Positions 43,231 through 52,723 of a stretch of 64,000 nt of DNA are shown piece by piece. Source of the stretch: Paucibacter sp963740455 (GTDB lineage: Bacteria > Pseudomonadota > Gammaproteobacteria > Burkholderiales > Burkholderiaceae_C); contig CAVUEF010000019.1 in assembly GCA_963740455.1 (NCBI GenBank), positions 1 to 64,000 of the forward strand, given 5' to 3'. The position numbers and the translations under genes are program-made. How positions within the stretch are numbered: the first letter of the stretch is position 1; each line of letters opens with the position of its first letter. The notes beneath the pieces are model-generated. The model had not been told where the DNA came from. It worked only from the letters and a program-made list of their open reading frames with translations, and ran no database searches.

Positions 43231-43881
43231 ATGCGGCGACGTGCGCTGATGGCTCACTGTAGCGTGTTGGGCTTGTGCCTGCTGCTGGCTCCGGCAGCGG
43301 CGGCAACCAAGAGATCAGCGTCGAGCGCCCAACTGGTTCTGGTGCTGGGCGACAGCCTGTCGGCCGAATATGGCATAGGCCGCGGCGAGGGCTGGGTGGC
43401 CTTGCTGGAACAACGCCTGGCGCGCGCCCGACGCGGTGTCGGCGTGGTGAATGCCAGCATCAGCGGCGACACGACCTCGGGCGGTCGTTCGCGCCTGCCG
43501 GCCTTGCTCGAAAAATACCGCCCCAGCCATGTGCTGATCGAACTCGGCGGCAATGACGCTTTGCGTGGCCTGCCCTTGAGCATGACGCGGGACAATCTGC
43601 TGGCCATGCTGCGCGCGTGTCGCGGCGCAGGCGCCAAGCCCATCATCGTGGGCATGCGGGTGCCGCCCAATTACGGCAGGCAATACGCTGACGAGTTTGC
43701 CGCGCTGTTCGCCCAACTGGCGAAGGCCGAGTCGGTGCCGCTTGTGCCGTTCTTGTTGCAAGGCATTGCTGATCGCAAGGATGCGCAGGACTGGTTCCAA
43801 CCCGACCGCATTCATCCCTTGGCGAAAGCGCATCCGCAGATGCTCGACAACGTCTGGAAGGTCCTCGACAAGACGCTTTGA
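43231..43881 (+). CDS. tesA: Periplasmic SGNH/GDSL esterase (TesA-like lysophospholipase/thioesterase)
   Basis: 216 residues from ATG 43231, with AGGA six bases upstream. Signal peptide, then block I VLGDSLSAEYGI (catalytic Ser), block III ELGGNDALRG (oxyanion Asn) and block V DRIHPLA (catalytic Asp/His). TesA hydrolyses acyl-CoA, lysophospholipids and esters in the periplasm. Divergent from the ABC ATPase gene, which is its conserved partner in many proteobacteria. Confidence 0.88.
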   Translation: MRRRALMAHCSVLGLCLLLAPAAAATKRSASSAQLVLVLGDSLSAEYGIGRGEGWVALLEQRLARARRGVGVVNASISGDTTSGGRSRLPALLEKYRPSHVLIELGGNDALRGLPLSMTRDNLLAMLRACRGAGAKPIIVGMRVPPNYGRQYADEFAALFAQLAKAESVPLVPFLLQGIADRKDAQDWFQPDRIHPLAKAHPQMLDNVWKVLDKTL

Positions 43882-43887
43882 GCGGGT

Positions 43888-45792
43888 TTATTCGAGGTTG
43901 GTCCGGGCGGGTCGCCTGATGTCACGCCGGTCTTCTCGTTTGGCCGGCGTCTCGTCCCTCTCCGGCATACGCACTTCAGGCGGCGCCCTGCGCGGGCCGG
44001 CATCGCGTGCCGGCTCGGCGCGCTGCACGCTCGGCGCCTGGCCTTGCTGCGGGCCGGGCAAGCGCATCGCGGGCGCGGCTGGTGCCGGTTCGCGCTCCGG
44101 CATGGCGACAGGCGGGTTGACGCGCTCACGTCTGGAGATGCGGTCAACAGTGTCCGGACGCGGCGCTTGCGGCACGCCCTCGCGCCCTGCCTCGCGCCCT
44201 CGGTAGTCGCGCGGCACCGACTCCTGGCCGGGATGGTCCCAGCCTGGTGCTGGCTGAGCCGGCGCAGCCTGCCGGGCCGGCGGCAGCGTCACCGGTCCGC
44301 GCGGCTCTGGCACCTGACCGGGTCGGACCCAGCCCGGCGCAGCTTGACTCGGCGCGATCACGGCCCGCCCGGTCTCGTTCGCTTCGACCTGAACCCTGCG
44401 CCCGCCGGGCATGACGCGCTCAGGCAGGTTCCGGTCGGGCCGGCGTGGCTGATAGCGCTGAGGCTCGGGCGCAGGCGCAGGCAGGCCCGGATCGATGTGC
44501 ACCTGGGTCTGCGTCAACTGCTGAATCGTGCCCGGATCGGCGATGCGCTCGATGGGCCGTCCGCGGCCGATCGAACTGACGGGCACGACGGTGACTGCGC
44601 CGCGCACATCGCGATTGCGGTAGAACTCGTGCGGCGGCCGACGCGGCGACTCAAGCGCCCGGTCGACGAAGGCGCCATCGGGCACCTGACTGACGTTGAG
44701 GTCTCGAGCGTAGCGGTGGCTCACTCGATAGCTGGGCACATAAACCTCGCGCGGCGCCAGCGGGAACCAGCCCACCATGGGCGGCGGACGTGACCCTATC
44801 GTCACCGACACACTCAGCTGCGGCCCCCCCACCCAAGCCACCAGCGCCGGCGCATAGACCGGCCTTTGCACATAGCTGCCCGGCACCCAGCACCAGTGCT
44901 CGCGGTACCTCGCCCAACGCCCGTAGTGAAACGGCGCAAAGCCCCAGGGCGCGTCGTCGACCCAGGTCCAGCCCCACGGCATGATGGACACCCAACGGCC
45001 CTGGCGGTAGGGTGCCCATCCGGCCTCGACCTGCAGCGGTATCCAGACCGGCCCGTATTCGGGTGATTCGTCCCAGCGCCCATAGCGGTCGAGGTCTTCG
45101 GCGCCGGTCATTTCGGGCGACACATAGCGCTCAGACACCGAACGCTGTTCACGCGCCTCCTGCGCCATCACCCAGTCGGAAAAGGCATCGCGCTCTGGCG
45201 CGATCAGCCTGTCCTGTGCATAGGCGTCGCCGAGAAACTCGCCCCGCTGACCGGCACGCAGGCTCATCACGCTGGCGCCGGACTCGTGGCGCAGCTCACC
45301 CGACCAAACACTGGCATAGCTGATGTCGTCGCGGCGGTCGATGCGGTAGTGCCCGGCGCGCTCGGGATTGAAGCTGCCCTCGCGCGTCAGCACCTGGTAT
45401 TCCAGCGCGGTTTCGCGCGTGCGCAAGCGCAGCGCCATGCTGCCGTCGTGAAGTTGAAAGCTCACATGCGCGTCGTCGAGCTGCAGCACTTCGAGTTCAG
45501 TCTGGGCATCGACCATCACGCTGGTGGGTCCGATCCTGAGCACGCTGCGCCCGTCGGCGTCGGTGCTGATGCGGTCGCCCGCCGTGAGCGGACGATTGCG
45601 CAATGCCGCGACCCACTCGTTGCTTTCGCCGTCGAACAGCCAGACATGGCCTTCGATATCGGCGATACGGCCGACACGCCCGGGCGGATCGGCCCAGGCG
45701 GCGCCTGCCACCAGGCTGAGACCGACCAATGCGAGGTTCAGCCAGCGACGCCATTGCGAGTGCGGCGCACTGCCGCTTGTTCCTGACTTCAT
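43888..45792 (-). CDS. Secreted FecR-like/DUF6600 protein with Pro/Arg-rich tail
   Basis: 634 residues from ATG 45792. A signal peptide (LNLALVGLSLVAGAAWA) is followed by a FecR-like beta domain (about 35-200: GRVGRIADIEGHVWLFDGE, LTAGDRISTDADGRSVLRIG), then a Trp/Tyr-rich DUF6600 domain (ERYGRWDESPEYGPVW type repeats, VPGSYVQRPVYAPALVAWVGGP) and a disordered Pro/Arg/Glu-rich C-terminus of about 230 residues. Envelope protein of unknown role. The long downstream tail may be an interaction region. Confidence 0.82.
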   Translation of the reverse strand: MKSGTSGSAPHSQWRRWLNLALVGLSLVAGAAWADPPGRVGRIADIEGHVWLFDGESNEWVAALRNRPLTAGDRISTDADGRSVLRIGPTSVMVDAQTELEVLQLDDAHVSFQLHDGSMALRLRTRETALEYQVLTREGSFNPERAGHYRIDRRDDISYASVWSGELRHESGASVMSLRAGQRGEFLGDAYAQDRLIAPERDAFSDWVMAQEAREQRSVSERYVSPEMTGAEDLDRYGRWDESPEYGPVWIPLQVEAGWAPYRQGRWVSIMPWGWTWVDDAPWGFAPFHYGRWARYREHWCWVPGSYVQRPVYAPALVAWVGGPQLSVSVTIGSRPPPMVGWFPLAPREVYVPSYRVSHRYARDLNVSQVPDGAFVDRALESPRRPPHEFYRNRDVRGAVTVVPVSSIGRGRPIERIADPGTIQQLTQTQVHIDPGLPAPAPEPQRYQPRRPDRNLPERVMPGGRRVQVEANETGRAVIAPSQAAPGWVRPGQVPEPRGPVTLPPARQAAPAQPAPGWDHPGQESVPRDYRGREAGREGVPQAPRPDTVDRISRRERVNPPVAMPEREPAPAAPAMRLPGPQQGQAPSVQRAEPARDAGPRRAPPEVRMPERDETPAKREDRRDIRRPARTNLE

Positions 45793-45881
45793 GTCGGTCT
45801 CTCCTGTGCCGCCGGTTCGCCTTACAACGCGGGCAGCCCCCTGCGGGCTGACGCGGCACACGTTTTGTTACGTCTCGGGCA

Positions 45882-46424
45882 TCAATCGTCGATGTCGGGG
45901 TCGGCCTCGGGAAACAACACGCTGGTGTAGCCGAACTGGCTGAAGTCCTTGATGCGCATCGGATACAGCACGCCCATCAGGTGGTCGCATTCATGCTGCA
46001 CCACGCGGGCATGAAAGCCGTCGGCCTCGCGCTCGAGCGGCGCGCCGAATTGATCGAAGCCGGTATAGCGGATGCGGCTGTAGCGCGGCACCACGCCACG
46101 CAAGCCCGGCACCGACAGGCAGCCTTCGGTGCCATCCACCATCTCATCAGTGAGTGGCGTGATGACCGGGTTGATGAGCACCGTGGCCGGCACGGGCGGC
46201 GCCTGCGGGTAACGCTCGTTGCGCTGAAAACCGAAAATCACCAATTGCAGATCGACGCCGATCTGCGGCGCGGCCAGGCCTGCGCCACGCGCCGCCGCCA
46301 TGGTCTCGAACATGTCGGCGATCAGCGCATGCAGCTCAGGTCTGTCGAAGTTGGCCGCAGGAACCGGGCCGGCCACGCGCAGCAAGCGCGGGTCGCCCAT
46401 CTTGAGAATTTCGTGTACTGCCAT
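45882..46424 (-). CDS. def: Peptide deformylase
   Basis: 180 residues. All three motifs: GAGLAAPQIGV, EGCLSVPG (metal Cys) and QHECDHLMG (HExxH). Removes formyl groups from nascent Met. Lies just downstream of the formate dehydrogenase alpha gene (27 bases), so it may be co-transcribed; its product, formate, is a substrate of that enzyme. An insertion-bearing type (FGFQRNERYPQAPPV), close to secondary def genes of beta-proteobacteria. Confidence 0.93.
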   Translation of the reverse strand: MAVHEILKMGDPRLLRVAGPVPAANFDRPELHALIADMFETMAAARGAGLAAPQIGVDLQLVIFGFQRNERYPQAPPVPATVLINPVITPLTDEMVDGTEGCLSVPGLRGVVPRYSRIRYTGFDQFGAPLEREADGFHARVVQHECDHLMGVLYPMRIKDFSQFGYTSVLFPEADPDIDD

Positions 46425-46450
46425 GGCTGACTCCGCTGTTGTGCTGGACC

Positions 46451-49287
46451 TCAGCTTACTGCCTCGCCGCGCGCCCGCGTCAAGGCCTGCCCACCCCCGT
46501 AGCTCGATGGCGTCTGCGGGGTGCCCCCCATCGAGATGCGGATGGCGCAGTACTTGAATTCGGGGATCTTGGCGAACGGATCCAGGGCCGCATTCGTCAG
46601 CTTGTTGATCGCCGCCTCGTAGTAGCAGAACGGCACGAACACGGCGCCGCGCGGTGAGCTGTCGTCAGCGCGCGCATACAACACGACCTCGCCGCGACGC
46701 GAGGCTATCGTGATCACATCGCCGGGCTGGCCGCCCATCTCGGCCAGGTCGAGCGGATGCACGAGGGCCACCGGATCGGGCTCGATCGCATCGAGCATCG
46801 TGGCGCGCCGTGTCATGCTGCCGGTGTGCCAATGTTCCAACTGGCGCCCGGTGATCAGCACCATCGGATAGTCGGCGTCGGGCCGCTCGTCAGCGCTGAT
46901 GATGTCGGCCGGCACGAAGCGCGCGCGCCCGCCCTCGCGCGGAAAGTCATGAGTGAACACCACCGATTGTCCCGGGTCGCCCTCTTTGGTGCAGGGATAG
47001 GTGACCGCATGCTCGCGCTCCAGCCGCTCCCAGGTGATGCCTGCGATGCTGGGCATGGTGTGGCGCATCTCGTCGAACACCTCCGAGACATGGCCGTAAT
47101 TCCAGGCCAGGCCCAGGCGCTGGGCCAGGCTCTGGATGATCCACAGGTCTTGCCGCGCGTCGCCCGGCGGGTCGATGGCCTGACGGCCCATCTGCACGAG
47201 GCGGTCGGTGTTGGTGAAACTGCCGGTTTTTTCAGGGAAGGCACTGGCGGGCAGGATCACGTCGGCCAGATACGCCGTTTCGGTCAGGAAGATGTCCTGC
47301 ACGACCAGGTGATCGAGCGCGGCGAGCGACTCGCGCGCGTGGTTCGCATCGGGGTCCGACATGGCCGGGTTTTCGCCCATCACATACATGCCGCGGATGC
47401 TGCCTTGCTTGATGGCGTGCATGACTTCCACAACGGTCAATCCCGGCTGGCTGTCGAGCGAGCCGGCAGCCACGCCCCAGGCGGCTTCGAAGCGCGCCCG
47501 CGTGCCCGCGTCGGATACATGCTGGTAGTCGGGATACATCATCGGGATCAGGCCCGCGTCGGACGCGCCTTGCACATTGTTCTGCCCGCGCAAGGGATGC
47601 AGCCCGGTGCCGTCACGGCCGATCTGGCCCGTCATCAGCGCCAATGCGATCAGGCAGCGTGCGTTGTCGGTGCCGTGCACATGCTGCGAGACACCCATGC
47701 CCCACAGAATCATCGACGCCTTGGACGTGGCGTAGAGCCGCGCCACATAGCGGATCGTCTCGGCGTCGATGCCGCAGATCGGCGCCATCGCCTCGGGACT
47801 GTAGCCTTCGACGTTCTTGCGCAGATCCTCATAGCCGATCGTGCGGCTGGCGATGAAGTCGCTGTCGACCAGATTCTCGCTCACGATGACATGCATCATC
47901 GCGTTGAGCAGCGCGACGTCGGTGTCGGGCTTGAACTGCAGGTAGCGGTGCGCCATGCGCGCCAGGTCAGAGCGCCGCGGGTCGCAGACGATCAGTTTGG
48001 TGCCATTGTTCACCGCGTTCTTGATCCAGCTCGCGGCCACCGGGTGGTTCACGCTCGGGTTCGCGCCGATGATGATGACGACCTCGGCCTTCGTCACGTC
48101 CATCACCGGATTCGACACCGCGCCCGACCCGATGCCTTCGAGCAGCGCGACCACGCTCGACGCATGGCACAAGCGCGTGCAGTGGTCGACGTTATTGCTG
48201 CCAAACCCGGTGCGGACCAGCTTCTGGAACAGGTAGGCCTCTTCGTTGCTGCCCTTGGCCGAACCGAAACCAGCCAGCGATTTCTTGCCATGCCGGTCAC
48301 GGATGTCGGCGAGCTTGCCGCCTGCGAATTCGAGCGCCTCTTCCCAGCTCGCTTCGCGGAACACGTCGAGCACGCGGTCCGGATCCATCACGAAGTCGCC
48401 GCGCTTGGGCGCGTCGGCGCGCCGGATCAGTGGCACCGTGAGGCGATGCGGATGGTGGGCGTAGTCGAAGCCGTAGCGCCCCTTCACGCACAGGCGTTCA
48501 TGGTTGGCCGGACCATCGCGGCCGTTCACGAACAAAATTTTGTTGTCCTTCACGTTGTAGGTGAGCTGGCAACCCACACCGCAAAACGGACACAAGGACG
48601 CCACCTGCTTGTCGGGAATCGTCAGCGCCACGTCACGCGCCGGCATGAGTGCGCCGGTCGGACACGCCTGCACGCATTCGCCGCAGGCCACGCAGGTCGA
48701 TGCTCCCATCGCGTCGTCCATGTCGAACACGATCTTCGCGTCGCTGCCGCGGAAGGCCAGGCCGATCACGTCATTCACCTGCTCGTCGCGACAGGCGCGC
48801 AGACAGCGCGTGCACTGGATGCAGGCGTCGAGGTTGACCGCAATCGCCGGGTGCGACAGATCAGCGCGCGCGCGGCACGCGCTTCGAAACGCGGCTTGCC
48901 GACACCGAGCTTGCCGGCCCACAGATCGACCTCGTTGTGGCGCGTGTAGCTCGTCTCGGGCATGTCGGAGAGCAAGAGCTCAAGCACCAGCTGCTGCGAC
49001 TTGACGGCGCGCTCGCTGTCGGTGCTCACCTTCATGCCGGCCGTCGGCGTACGGCAGCACGAGGGCGCCAGCACGCGCTCGCCGGCGATTTCGACCATGC
49101 AGGAACGGCAGTTGCCAACCGCTTCCAGACCTTCCTTGTAGCAAAGGTGCGGCACCTCGATGCCCTCGGCCTGCGCGATCTGGAGAATGGTCTGATCGGC
49201 GCGCGCCGTGACGGAGCGGCCATTGAGTTCGAAGCTGACGGTGGGGGCGTCCAGCTGCGCGAGTTCGCGGCGGGTGATTGCGTTCAT
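46451..49287 (-). pseudogene. fdsA: NAD-linked formate dehydrogenase alpha subunit, frameshifted in a GC run
   Basis: The molybdenum catalytic subunit oxidising formate to CO2. From ATG 49287: 2Fe-2S domain (CYKEGLEAVGNCRSCMVEIAG, PSCC), then CIQCTRCLRACRDEQ and CVACGECVQACPTGAL (two 4Fe-4S clusters), CPFCGVGCQLTYN (4Fe-4S), catalytic HCTRLCHASS with Cys rather than selenocysteine, and the bis-MGD domains to residue about 945. The N-terminal 150 residues and the remaining 800 are in different frames; the switch lies in a (GC)n run at about 48863-48876. A dinucleotide slip fits. Either a sequence error or an unstable tract. The standard fdsD/fdsC genes are not seen beside it. Confidence 0.9.
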
Positions 49288-49297
49288 GGTGAAACCT

Positions 49298-50992
49298 TCA
49301 GGCTAACTCGTGAGGAAAATACTTGACGACGCAGTCGATCGGGTTCGGCGCCGCCTGGCCCAGACCGCAGATCGATGCATCGCGCATCACCAGGGACAGA
49401 TCGGCCAGCAGCGCCAGATCCCAATGCGGCTTCTCGATCAGCGCCGAGGCCTTGGCGGTGCCATTGCGACACGGTGTGCATTGACCACATGACTCATGCG
49501 CAAAGAAGCGCATGGTGTTGCGCGCGGCGGCCACCGCCGTGTCCTGGTCCGACAGCACGACCACCGCCGCCGAGCCGATGAAGCAGCCAAACGGTTGCAG
49601 CGTGTCGAAGTCAAGCGGGATCTCGTTCATATGCGCGGGCAAAATGCCGCCCGACGCGCCGCCGGGCAGATAGGCGTAGAAGCTGTGTCCGTCTTGCATG
49701 CCGCCGCAATATTCGTCGATCAGCTGCTGGATCGTGATACCCGCCGCGCGACTTTCACGCCGGGGCTCTTGACGCGACCCGACACCGAAAACGAGCGCAA
49801 ACCGTGGCGACCGTTGCGGCCCTGCGAGGTGAACCAGGCGCCGCCTTTTTCAAGGATTTCGCGCACCCAATAGAGGGTCTCGAAATTGTGTTCGAGGGTC
49901 GGACGACCGAACAAGCCCACCTGCGCCACATAGGGCGGGCGCAGACGCGGCATGCCGCGCTTGCCTTCGATCGATTCGATCATCGCGGATTCTTCTCCGC
50001 AGATATAGGCACCAGCGCCGCGCCGCAGGCTGATCTCGGGCATTCGGCCAATCGTTGCCAGCGCCTTGAGCTTGTCGAGTTCGGCTTCGAGCATGAAGCG
50101 GCAGCCGTGGTATTCATCGCGCAGATAGATGTAGATGCTGTCGATGCCGACGGCCCACGCGGCAATCAGCATGCCTTCCAGGAAACGATGCGGATCGCGC
50201 TCCAGATAGACGCGATCCTTGAAGGTGCCGGGCTCGCCTTCGTCGATGTTGACTGCCATCAGGCGCGGGCCCGCCTCGGCACGCACGATGCGCCATTTGC
50301 GACCGGCCGGGAAACCTGCACCGCCCAGACCGCGCAGCGCCGACTCCTCCATGGTCTTGATGACAGCTTCAACTTCGCGCTGGCCCGAGATGCATTCCTT
50401 GAGCAGGGCATAACCACCCGCCGCCTGGTAGGCCGCAAGGTCGATGAATTCTTGCGGGGCGTGCGTGACGGCACCCACCTGCACGGCGGCGGCAACGGCT
50501 TCGCAAGTGGCGTGCGGCACGGGGTTTTGTCCGACCACGGCAGCGGGTGCCTGTTCGCATCTGCCAATACAGGGACGCCGACAACGCGGACTTCCCTGCC
50601 GAGAATCTTCGGGAGCCTGGCCAGCAGATCGCGCGCGCCCGCCATCTCGCACGACAGGCCGTCACAGACGCGCACCGTCAGGGCCGCGGCGCGGCGTCGC
50701 CTTCCTTGACCACGTCGAAGTGATGGTAGAAGGTGGCCACTTCATAGACCTCGGTCTGCGCCAGACGCATCTCCTGCGCGAGGGCCGCGAGATGCGCTGC
50801 CGAGAGGTGGCCGAAGCGGTCCTGAATCTTGTGCAGATGCTCGATGAGCAGGTCGGACCGGCGCGATGCGTCGCCCAGCAGCGCCTGCACTTCGCCAAGC
50901 GCTGCGGCGTCGACACGGCGACCCTTCGGAGCCTGGCGCTTGCGCTCCTTTGAGAGCTGGGGCGCCGCGATGGGGATGACTTTATGCTTCAT
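49298..50992 (-). pseudogene. fdsB: Fused formate dehydrogenase gamma-beta subunit (NuoE-NuoF type), three frameshifts
   Basis: One continuous region coding for: a NuoE-like helical domain (LIEHLHKIQDRFGHLSAAHLAALAQEMR, VYEVATFYHHFD), a thioredoxin-like 2Fe-2S domain (VRVCDGLSCEMAG, VPCIGRCEQAP), an NADH/FMN NuoF domain (LRGLGGAGFPAGRKW, NIDEGEPGTFKDR, GAYICGEESAMIESIEG) and the C-terminal 4Fe-4S site (ESCGQCTPCRNG). The frame changes near 50680, 50575 and 49735, each in a GC-rich stretch. The joined protein of about 564 residues matches gamma-beta fusions of some beta-proteobacteria. It transfers electrons from the alpha subunit to NAD+. Gene order with fdsA is normal. Confidence 0.82.
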
Positions 50993-51248
50993 TGCTGTCG
51001 ATGGCTGTTTGGCGCAGGTTGCAGAGCGCAGGCGGTGGTTCGATGCCTGCGCTGCGATTGGAGAAATTCACAAATGCGGTCGCCTGGCGGTTGAGCAGGG
51101 ACGCTGCTGCCTGACTTGGCTGCGCCTGTGCAACGACGAGGTCACCCGCCGGGCATTGCGGCCTGCCTTCGGGCGGTCTCGACAAGGCGCTCCGGAATGC
51201 CTTGAAAGTATCCTCGATTCGACTCGAACCCGCCTTGTCCTTGTTCAT
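50982..51248 (-). CDS. Possible small unknown protein upstream of the fds genes
   Basis: 88 residues from ATG 51248 (GAGG nine bases upstream), starting ten bases after the frc paralogue stop and ending inside the first codons of the fused fds gene (overlap of 11 bases). Composition is Ala/Gln/Arg-rich with one Cys pair; no family recognised and not an obvious FdsD. The tight packing argues for a real gene, the composition against. Confidence 0.4.
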   Translation of the reverse strand: MNKDKAGSSRIEDTFKAFRSALSRPPEGRPQCPAGDLVVAQAQPSQAAASLLNRQATAFVNFSNRSAGIEPPPALCNLRQTAIDSNEA

Positions 51249-51258
51249 GCTGGCGGCC

Positions 51259-52506
51259 TCAGATCACGCGATCCGTACGCAGTGCCGCGATCTTTTCATC
51301 GCTGTAGCCCAATTGCCGCAGGACCTCATCGGTGTGCTCGCCCAAGAGTGGCGAGCGTGTGACTTCGGTGATGCTGTCCGACAGCTTGATCGGGTTGCCC
51401 ACCGTCAGATACTTGCCCCGCACCGGGTGGTCGACCTCGACGACGGTGCCGCTGGCGCGCAACGAGGGCTCGTCGATGAGTTCCTGCATCGAAAGAATCG
51501 GCCCGCAAGGAATGTCGTGCTGGTTGAGGATTTCCATCGCCTCGAACTTGGTCATGGTCATGGTCCACTGTTCGATGCGCGCGAAGATCGGCTTGAGGTG
51601 CAGCAGGCGTGCGGCCGGCGTGGCAAAGGCAGCGTCGGTGATCCAGCCCTCTTCGCCAATCAGCCTGCACACCGCGGGCCACACCGCCGCCTGCGTGATG
51701 AAGTAGATGTAGGCGTTGGGATCGGTCTCCCAGCCCTTGCACTTGAGTATCGAGCCCGGCTGACCACCGCCCGAGGCATTGCCGGCGCGCGGCACGGCGG
51801 CGCCGAAGGCGGTGTCTGGATATTGCGGATATTCCTTCAACACACCAGTGCGGTCCAGGCGCTGCTGGTCGCGCAACTTGACGCGGCACAGGTTCAGCAC
51901 AGCGTCTTGCATGGGCGCCAGCACCTTCTGCCCGCGGCCGGTGCGCTGGCGCTGCAGCAGCGCCGCAAGAATGCCCAGCGCCAGGTGCACGCCGGTGCCG
52001 CTGTCGCCGATCTGCGCGGCCGTGACCATCGGCGGGCCGTCGTCAAAACCGGTCGTCGACGCCGAGCCGCCCGCGCACTGGGCGACGTTCTCGTACACCT
52101 TGCAGTTCTCGTACCGGCCCGGGCCAAAACCCTTGACCGAGGCGACCACCATTTGCGGATTCAGCTCGTTGATGCGCTCCCAGCTGAAACCCATGCGGTC
52201 GAGTGCGCCGGGCGCGAAGTTTTCGACCAGCACGTCGCAATGCTTGATCAAGGCCTCCAGCACCTGCTTGCCCTCGGGCTTCTTGGTGTCTATCGTGACC
52301 GAGCGCTTGTTGTGGTTGAGCATCGTGAAGTACAGACTGTCGGCATCGGGTATATCGCGCAGTTGCCCCCGTGTGGCATCGCCTTCGCCAACACGCTCGA
52401 CCTTGATCACATCGGCGCCGAACCAGGCCAGCAGCTGCGTGCAGGTGGGACCCGACTGCACATGGGTGAAGTCGAGGATTCGATAGCCTTCAAGGGCCTT
52501 GCTCAT
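51259..52506 (-). CDS. CaiB/BaiF class III CoA-transferase, second frc paralogue
   Basis: 415 residues, clearly related to the formyl-CoA:oxalate CoA-transferase encoded upstream. Features: FTHVQSGPTCTQLLAWFGADVIKVER, catalytic D168 (QIGDSGTGVH), the glycine loop as GNASGGGQPG (SGGG where the neighbour has GGGG) and C-terminal SPLLGEHTDEVL. Because of the loop change it may use another CoA donor or acceptor, for example succinyl-CoA:oxalate, as in UctC/YfdE-type enzymes; this is inference. A terminator separates it from the upstream frc, so it may have its own promoter. Confidence 0.88.
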   Translation of the reverse strand: MSKALEGYRILDFTHVQSGPTCTQLLAWFGADVIKVERVGEGDATRGQLRDIPDADSLYFTMLNHNKRSVTIDTKKPEGKQVLEALIKHCDVLVENFAPGALDRMGFSWERINELNPQMVVASVKGFGPGRYENCKVYENVAQCAGGSASTTGFDDGPPMVTAAQIGDSGTGVHLALGILAALLQRQRTGRGQKVLAPMQDAVLNLCRVKLRDQQRLDRTGVLKEYPQYPDTAFGAAVPRAGNASGGGQPGSILKCKGWETDPNAYIYFITQAAVWPAVCRLIGEEGWITDAAFATPAARLLHLKPIFARIEQWTMTMTKFEAMEILNQHDIPCGPILSMQELIDEPSLRASGTVVEVDHPVRGKYLTVGNPIKLSDSITEVTRSPLLGEHTDEVLRQLGYSDEKIAALRTDRVI

Positions 52507-52660
52507 GCGCGTCTCCGCGTTGCTTGTGTCTCGCGCCAGCTCACGGCCCGCCAGAGCCGAGTTGCGTCGAGTTCCGCGAGGCGCTCATGACAGTCGATGT
52601 CCGGGTGCATGCCAAGAGTTGCTGGTTCAGACACGATCTGTCCATTTCTGCTGAATGCCA

Positions 52661-52690
52661 GCAAAAACGGCACCCATTGGGTGCCGTCAA
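52661..52690 (-). terminator. Rho-independent terminator after frc copy A
   Basis: On the reverse strand a 9-bp perfect stem (CGGCACCCA/TGGGTGCCG, 52668-52686) is followed directly by TTTTTGC. It lies 35 bases beyond the frc stop and before the second paralogue, so it ends the oxc-frc transcript. Confidence 0.75.
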
Positions 52691-52723
52691 TGCAAGCACC
52701 GAAGACGAAATGCCTCAGCATTG

